Part shown: positions 59,567 through 64,000 of the stretch, one piece after another
Layout of the letters: each line of letters starts with the position of its first letter
Numbering within the stretch: the stretch's first letter is position 1
DNA from: Pikeienuella litoralis
GTDB taxonomy: Bacteria > Pseudomonadota > Alphaproteobacteria > Rhodobacterales > Rhodobacteraceae
DNA length: 64,000 nucleotides
Assembly: GCF_037646705.1 (NCBI RefSeq)
Contig: NZ_JBBHER010000001.1
Coordinates: forward strand, 1 to 64,000
Direction of reading: 5' to 3'
Translations under genes and position numbers: made by a program
Notes under the pieces: generated by a model
Database searches by the model: none
What the model was told of the DNA's origin: nothing
The model's input: the letters and a program-made list of their open reading frames with translations, nothing else

Positions 59567-61357
59567 TCAATCGAAGGATGGCGGTTGCGAGAGGTCGACC
59601 CCGCCCTCTCCACTTTCAGGAACGGACGGCTCGGGCGCGTCGGACCCGCCTCCGAAATCCAGCGGAGGCAGGCCGATGCCGCCGCCCGTGTCCGTCGCCC
59701 CGCCGGATGCGCCGTCCCCCGTCGGCAGGCCGAGCCCGCCGCCGGAGGCCGGCGCGATCCGGACCGGCTCGTCCGGAATGGCGAGAGGTTCGGTTTTGTA
59801 GTGCATCACCAGATAGGGGAAGGAGATCACCAGCATGATCATCGTGAACTGGATCACGATGAACGGCGCCACGCCCTTGTAGATCTGGGTGGTCCTGATC
59901 GCGGGGAGGGTCGCGCCGCTCTTGTCGTCGCGCCACGGCTCCGTCGGGGTCACGGAGCGCAGGTAGAACAGTGAAAACCCGAAGGGCGGCGTCAGAAAAC
60001 TTGTCTGGAGATTGATCCCGAGGATCACCCCGAACCACACCAGATCGATCCCGAGCGTCTGGGCGATCGGGGCCAGAAGCGGCACGAGGATGAACGCGAT
60101 CTCGAAGAAGTCGAGAAAGCAGCCGAGGATGAAAATGACGACCGTGACCACGAGCAGGAAGCCGAATTCGCCGCCAGGCAGGCCGAGCATCAGCTCCTCC
60201 AGCCAGACATTTCCGTTGACCCCGTAAAATGTCAGGCCGAACACCCGCGCGCCGATCAGGATGAACATGACGAAGGCGGAAAGCGTCGTCGTCGCCTCGA
60301 TCGACGAGCGGAGCGTCGCAAGGTCGAGCCGCCGTTTGGCCAGCGCCATCACCAGCGCGCCGACCGCCCCCATCGCGCCGCCTTCGGTCGGAGTGGCGAC
60401 GCCGAGAAAGATCGTCCCCAGCACAAGAAAGATCAGCGCCAGCGGCGGGATCAGCACGATGATCACCTGCTCGGCCAGCTTCGACATCACATGGAGCTTC
60501 AGCGCGCGGTTGAGGAGCGCCGCGAAATACACGGTCACGACGGCGAGCGTCGCGGACAGGACCAGCCGGTTCTCGTCGCTCAGCTCGGCGAAGACGGTGT
60601 GATGCGCGGCGTAATAAAGCGCGACGACGGCGCCAAACGCCACCAGCAGCGACGTGACGCCATGCCCGAGCGTGCGCTCTTCGGCCGGCAGCGCCGGAAC
60701 CCAGGCGGGCCGGATCAACGAGAGCACGAAGATCCATGCGCAGTAGATCGAGATGATGATGAGGGCGGGCCAGATCGCGCCGACATACATGTCGCCGACG
60801 GAGACGCCGAGCTGGTCGGCCATCACGATCAGCACCAGCGACGGCGGCACGATCTGCGCCAGCGTCCCGGCCGCCGCGATCGAGCCGGTCGCCACCGACG
60901 CGTTGTAGCCGAAGCGCTGCATGATCGGCAATGAAATCAGCCCCATCGCGATGACCGAGGCCGCGACGACGCCGGTCGTCGCGGCGAGCAGGGCGCCGAC
61001 GAGGATGACGGCGTAGGCGAGCCCGCCGCGAATCGGGCCGAACAGCTGCCCGATCGTCTCGAGCAGATCCTCGGCCATGCCGGAGCGTTCCAGAATCAAC
61101 CCCATGAAGGTGAAAAACGGGATCGCGAGAAGGGTGTCGTTGTTCATGATCCCGAACACCCGTTCGGGCAACGCGCCGAGGAGCGGCCAGAACAGATTGA
61201 TTTCTCCGGGGGCGATCTCGGAGAGGCCGACGCCGATGACGAAAAATCCCAGGCCTCCCGCCGCCAGGGTGAGCGCGACCGGATAGCCGAGCAGCAACAT
61301 CCCCATGACGGTGATGAACATGATCGGCGCGAGATTGTGGGCGATGAGATCAAGCAC
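59567..61357 (-). CDS. takM: TRAP transporter large permease (DctM family) with Gly/Pro-rich tail
   Basis: A 596-residue permease of the long DctM subgroup. GYPVALTLAAGGLGFF opens it, AASVIAMGLISLPIM and AQIVPPSLVLIVMADQLGVS mark the first half, and TPTEGGAMGAVG with SFLTPPFGFSLFYLR the second. The start is set at GTG 61357 because GGAGGAG lies six bases before it and it overlaps the small-permease stop by 8 bp. The last about 60 residues are a low-complexity Gly/Pro/Asp tail unusual for DctM. It pairs with the TakP-like receptor. Confidence 0.92.
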   Translation of the reverse strand: MLDLIAHNLAPIMFITVMGMLLLGYPVALTLAAGGLGFFVIGVGLSEIAPGEINLFWPLLGALPERVFGIMNNDTLLAIPFFTFMGLILERSGMAEDLLETIGQLFGPIRGGLAYAVILVGALLAATTGVVAASVIAMGLISLPIMQRFGYNASVATGSIAAAGTLAQIVPPSLVLIVMADQLGVSVGDMYVGAIWPALIIISIYCAWIFVLSLIRPAWVPALPAEERTLGHGVTSLLVAFGAVVALYYAAHHTVFAELSDENRLVLSATLAVVTVYFAALLNRALKLHVMSKLAEQVIIVLIPPLALIFLVLGTIFLGVATPTEGGAMGAVGALVMALAKRRLDLATLRSSIEATTTLSAFVMFILIGARVFGLTFYGVNGNVWLEELMLGLPGGEFGFLLVVTVVIFILGCFLDFFEIAFILVPLLAPIAQTLGIDLVWFGVILGINLQTSFLTPPFGFSLFYLRSVTPTEPWRDDKSGATLPAIRTTQIYKGVAPFIVIQFTMIMLVISFPYLVMHYKTEPLAIPDEPVRIAPASGGGLGLPTGDGASGGATDTGGGIGLPPLDFGGGSDAPEPSVPESGEGGVDLSQPPSFD

Positions 61358-61958
61358 GCCGATCTCCTCCGCCGATCGCGGCGTCGTCGCGATAGCCGGC
61401 GACGAGTTCATGCGCCTCCGGCGGCGCGTCCTCCCGGCCGCCGCCGGGCGGGGGGATGTCGCTGCGCAAGACCGCGATCTTCTTGATGATCTCCGAGAGC
61501 GCCTGGAAGGTCAGCAGGACAAAACCAAGCAGAATGAATATCTTGGCGGGCCAGAGGATCAACCCGCCCGCGTTCATAGATTGCTCGCCGGTCGCGTAGG
61601 AGCGCAGGAAGAACGGCCAGGACAGCCAGCTCATCAGGACGACGAACGGCGTCAGAAAGCAGATATGACAGATGAGGTCGATCCAGTCCCGCGCGCGCTG
61701 GGACAGGTGGGCGGAGACGACGTCGATCCGGACATGCTCGTTCTTTTGCAAGGCGGCGGCGGCGGCCATCATGAAGACTGCGCCGTAGAGATACCATTGC
61801 AGCTCCAGCCAGGCGTTGGAGGAGATGTTGAAGAACTTCCGGACGGTGGCGTTGACGGCGCTGACCAGGATCGCGACGAGGATCAGCCAGGCGACCCAAC
61901 TCCCGACCCAGGCTGTCGCTCTGTCGATGGCCCGCGACAGCTTCAGGACGGGTTTCAT
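61350..61958 (-). CDS. takQ: TRAP transporter small permease (DctQ family)
   Basis: A 202-residue membrane protein with four helices. NAWLELQWYLYGAVFMMAAA is the hallmark of the long DctQ subgroup partnering TakM-type permeases, and LQKNEHVRIDVV follows. ATG 61958 (MKPVLKLSRAID) gives a normal N-terminus. The C-terminal 40 residues are polar (PPPGGGREDAPPE). It is divergent from the pqiA gene over 215 bp. Confidence 0.9.
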   Translation of the reverse strand: MKPVLKLSRAIDRATAWVGSWVAWLILVAILVSAVNATVRKFFNISSNAWLELQWYLYGAVFMMAAAAALQKNEHVRIDVVSAHLSQRARDWIDLICHICFLTPFVVLMSWLSWPFFLRSYATGEQSMNAGGLILWPAKIFILLGFVLLTFQALSEIIKKIAVLRSDIPPPGGGREDAPPEAHELVAGYRDDAAIGGGDRRA

Positions 61959-62173
61959 GGTTGCTCTGCCCCCTGTCAAATATGGCGCAAAGACGAGAAT
62001 CCCGATTGAAGACGGCGCGCGCCGACTGATGGGGAGCGTCATGGTCCCTGCATACCCCCCTATTTTAAACGAGTTCGAAGGCGCGCCAAGGAGAAAGCGT
62101 CCCGAATAGTGATGCGCCCCCTGCGTTTCGACCGGGCGCGGCGGGAGGAGCTTCTGGATTCGCCGGCCGATCC

Positions 62174-62860
62174 GTGTTTTTCTTCCTCTGCGCCGCAGCC
62201 GGCGGCGCGACCAACCAGAGGCCGCCGCAGTTGGCTGTTGACGCGCCTGTTTTCGCTCCAGAGCCCGATCCGGCGCTGATCGCATGCCATGCGTGCGACG
62301 CGCTGCTTGTCGAGCCGCCGATGAGGCCGGGCGCGCGGGCGCGCTGTCCGCGCTGCGGAGCGGTGCTGACGACGGAGCGGGCCGGGGCGCTCGACAGCGT
62401 GCTGGCGGCGGCGATCTCCACGGTCGTGTTGCTGGCGGCGGCGGTGTTTCTGCCGTTCATCACGATCGAGGCCGCCGGTCGGCACCGGGACGCGGCCGTG
62501 TTCGACGCGATCATCGCCGCCGGCGGGGAGGCGTGGCCTCTCGCGGTCGCGGTCGGCGCCATGGTCGTCGCCCTGCCGCTGGCGCGCGCGCTGGCGCTGC
62601 TCTGGGTCCTGGCGCCGATCAGGCTCGGCTTCGCGCCCGCCCCGCAGGCCCGCGCCGCGTTTCGGCTGGCGATCGAACTCAGGCCCTGGTCGATGATGGA
62701 GATCTTCATCATCGGGGTCGCGGTGGCGCTGGTGAAGATCTCGGGCATGGCGATTGTCGGGCTCGGCGCCGCGTTCTGGCTCTTCGTCGCGCTTGCGGCG
62801 GTCGCGCTTTACGAGGACACGGCGCTTTGTCGGCGGACGATCTGGCGGATCCTGTCATGA
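62174..62860 (+). CDS. PqiA-type membrane protein, first half
   Basis: About 228 residues with a zinc-ribbon-like Cys set, CHACD and CPRCG, then four membrane helices ending in YEDTALCRRTIW. It corresponds to one half of the E. coli PqiA, part of the PqiABC lipid-transport system of the envelope. The start is uncertain: GTG 62174 lacks a ribosome site, whereas TTG 62231 has GAGG nine bases upstream and starts just before the Cys motifs. The stop overlaps the next ATG. Confidence 0.85.
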   Translation: MFFFLCAAAGGATNQRPPQLAVDAPVFAPEPDPALIACHACDALLVEPPMRPGARARCPRCGAVLTTERAGALDSVLAAAISTVVLLAAAVFLPFITIEAAGRHRDAAVFDAIIAAGGEAWPLAVAVGAMVVALPLARALALLWVLAPIRLGFAPAPQARAAFRLAIELRPWSMMEIFIIGVAVALVKISGMAIVGLGAAFWLFVALAAVALYEDTALCRRTIWRILS

Positions 62861-63486
62861 GCGCGGCGGCGCGCCCGTTTCTGACGGCGCGCGGCTCGCG
62901 CCGCGTCGGCTGCGAGATCTGCGGGCTCGCGGCGCCGGCCGGCGCGCATGTGTGCCGGCGGTGCGGCGCGCATCTGCCCCGCGATGGGCGGCGCAGTCTC
63001 GCGGCGGTCTGGTTCTGGCTGATCGCGGGGCTCGCGCTTTACATCCCGGCCAATCTTCATCCGATGCTGATCTCCACCTATCTCGGCCGGGTGAGCGGCA
63101 GCACCATCGTCGGCGGCGTGGTCGATCTCGCCACGCACGGCGCCTGGGGGGTGGCCGCGATCGTCTTCTTCGCCAGCGTCGTGATTCCGATCACGAAGTT
63201 TCTCATCATCGCCCGGCTGGCGTTGATGGCGGGCGGCGGCCCGGCGCTTGGCGCGAAGCGCGCCATCGGCCTTTACGAAGCGGTGGAGTTCATCGGCCGC
63301 TGGTCGATGATCGATGTTTTCGTCGTCGCTATTCTCGCCGCGCTGGTGCAAATGGGCTTTCTCGCCCGGCTCGAGCCGGGGCCGGCGGCGGCGCTCTTCG
63401 CGCTTTCCGTCGCCTGTACGATGTTTTCGGCGCGCGCGTTTGACCCGCGCCTGATCTGGGACCGGATCGGAGGGCGGCATGGCTGA
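62857..63486 (+). CDS. pqiA: PqiA-type membrane protein, second half
   Basis: A 209-residue protein with CEICG and CRRCGAHL zinc-ribbon Cys pairs and four helices. ALYIPANLHPMLISTYLGR and the late IGRWSMIDVFVVAILAALVQ are signature segments of PqiA C-terminal halves. Its ATG overlaps the preceding stop (ATGA) and its stop overlaps pqiB by 8 bp, so the three are made together. The split into two proteins contrasts with the fused E. coli form. Confidence 0.88.
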   Translation: MSAAARPFLTARGSRRVGCEICGLAAPAGAHVCRRCGAHLPRDGRRSLAAVWFWLIAGLALYIPANLHPMLISTYLGRVSGSTIVGGVVDLATHGAWGVAAIVFFASVVIPITKFLIIARLALMAGGGPALGAKRAIGLYEAVEFIGRWSMIDVFVVAILAALVQMGFLARLEPGPAAALFALSVACTMFSARAFDPRLIWDRIGGRHG

Positions 63487-64000
63487 GTCGAACCCGGGCC
63501 CGGTTCCGCCGGATATGGAGCCGACGCCGCGCCGGACGGTCGCGCTGATCTGGGTGTTCCCGCTGATCGCGGTGATCATCGCGCTCGCTCTGCTCTGGCG
63601 CGATTACGCCGAGCGCGGGCCCATGATCGAGATCTCCTTCCCGACCGCCGCCGGGCTGAGCGTGGGCGAAACCGCGCTGCGGTACAAGAATGTCGAGGTC
63701 GGGCGGCTGGAGGACCTTCGCTTTTCCGACGATCTGACCCGCGTCATCACGCTTTTCCGCATCGACCCGGACATCGCCCGCTATATCGACAGCGAGGCGG
63801 AATTCTGGGTGGTGCGCCCCGAAGTCTCCTCCCGCGGGGTCAGCGGTCTCGAGACGGTGATCTCCGGCGTCTATGTCGAGGGCGCGTGGGACGCGGCGCC
63901 GGGCGTGGCTCAGCGTGTCTTCATCGGGCTGAACGACCCTCCCCTGACGCCGAGCGACACGCCCGGAAAGCGCGTCCGGCTGCGCAGCCCCGACGGCGGG
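63479..64000 (+). CDS. pqiB: PqiB, MCE-domain lipid transport protein, N-terminal part
   Basis: 174 residues are visible before the window ends. One N-terminal membrane helix (about 21-41, VALIWVFPLIAVIIALALLW) is followed by a first MCE/MlaD domain starting MIEISFPTAAGLSVGETALR with KNVEVGRLEDL. E. coli PqiB has three MCE domains forming a periplasm-spanning channel; the rest lies outside. The N-terminal helix and fusion to PqiA support the assignment. Confidence 0.92.
   Translation, partial: MAESNPGPVPPDMEPTPRRTVALIWVFPLIAVIIALALLWRDYAERGPMIEISFPTAAGLSVGETALRYKNVEVGRLEDLRFSDDLTRVITLFRIDPDIARYIDSEAEFWVVRPEVSSRGVSGLETVISGVYVEGAWDAAPGVAQRVFIGLNDPPLTPSDTPGKRVRLRSPDGG

Noticed and set aside
1..64000. 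tRNA, rRNA, CRISPR, insertion sequence, integrase or attachment site
   Set aside because: None was seen on either strand; no regularly spaced repeats, transposase motifs or tRNA-like cloverleaf sequences were found by reading.

Overview
The window is very GC-rich and densely coded, and looks like the chromosome of a marine-type alphaproteobacterium of the order Rhodobacterales. The lines of evidence are gene order typical of that group (ccmI-ruvX-DUF1289; pdxJ-acpS-lepB-rnc-era-recO; ftsY-EamA-yciB; the heterotetrameric sarcosine oxidase genes), a TakP-like TRAP binding protein, several TRAP and acyl-CoA systems, and small proteins of the RSP_2648/RSP_7527 kind. I see no rRNA, tRNA, CRISPR array, insertion sequence or prophage gene. 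The organism assignment is an inference from gene content.

Layout. 1-1892: the end of a TTC38-like repeat protein in lower-GC DNA and a GT4 glycosyltransferase. 2070-6039 (minus): an M48 protease, then a tightly coupled four-gene unit (zinc-less MDR dehydrogenase, degenerate pterin-synthase-fold protein, GT4 glycosyltransferase, methyltransferase) that may make or modify a pterin-like glycoside. 6090-10337: OpgH-type glucosyltransferase, chromate transporter, PIN-domain protein and a 55-residue protein whose leader can fold over its ribosome binding site. 10471-16152 (minus): soxB, a small membrane protein, soxD, soxA and soxG for oxidative demethylation of sarcosine, with a terminator-like hairpin directly before soxD. 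16356-18639: ccmI, ruvX, DUF1289. 19058-34278: a catabolic block with TRAP transporter DctPQM plus an amidase, a convergent TIGR03084-AccA-AccB-AtuA acyl-CoA carboxylase unit, an orphan PotA-type ATPase, an ADP-forming acyl-CoA synthetase and two hotdog hydratase-like proteins.

34589-42341: a beta-alanine/omega-amino acid:pyruvate aminotransferase with a divergent MocR regulator, an LhgO-like oxidase, then (minus) an HSDL2-like SDR, an MBL-fold hydrolase and a DmdC-type acyl-CoA dehydrogenase. 42526-44918: Sua5/TsaC and a D-2-hydroxyacid dehydrogenase. 44941-52517 (minus): housekeeping run pdxJ, lysE-type exporter, acpS, lepB, rnc, era, DUF1491, PaaI thioesterase, recO, and a stand-alone TPR protein. 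52550-56362: GntR regulator, ftsY, an EamA transporter and yciB. 56396-61958: 2-hydroxyacid dehydrogenase, secreted SH3 protein, and a second (TakP-like) TRAP system whose binding protein and permeases are convergent around a shared terminator. 62174-64000: split pqiA and the start of pqiB, cut by the window end.

Functionally the accessory genes concern uptake and oxidation of organic acids, amino acids and methylated amines feeding acyl-CoA and C1 metabolism. The best candidate for undescribed biology is the operon at 2823-6039. The best regulatory signals are the hairpin at 10349-10394, the terminator-like hairpin at 14392-14430, and the inverted repeats at 29804 and 58219.
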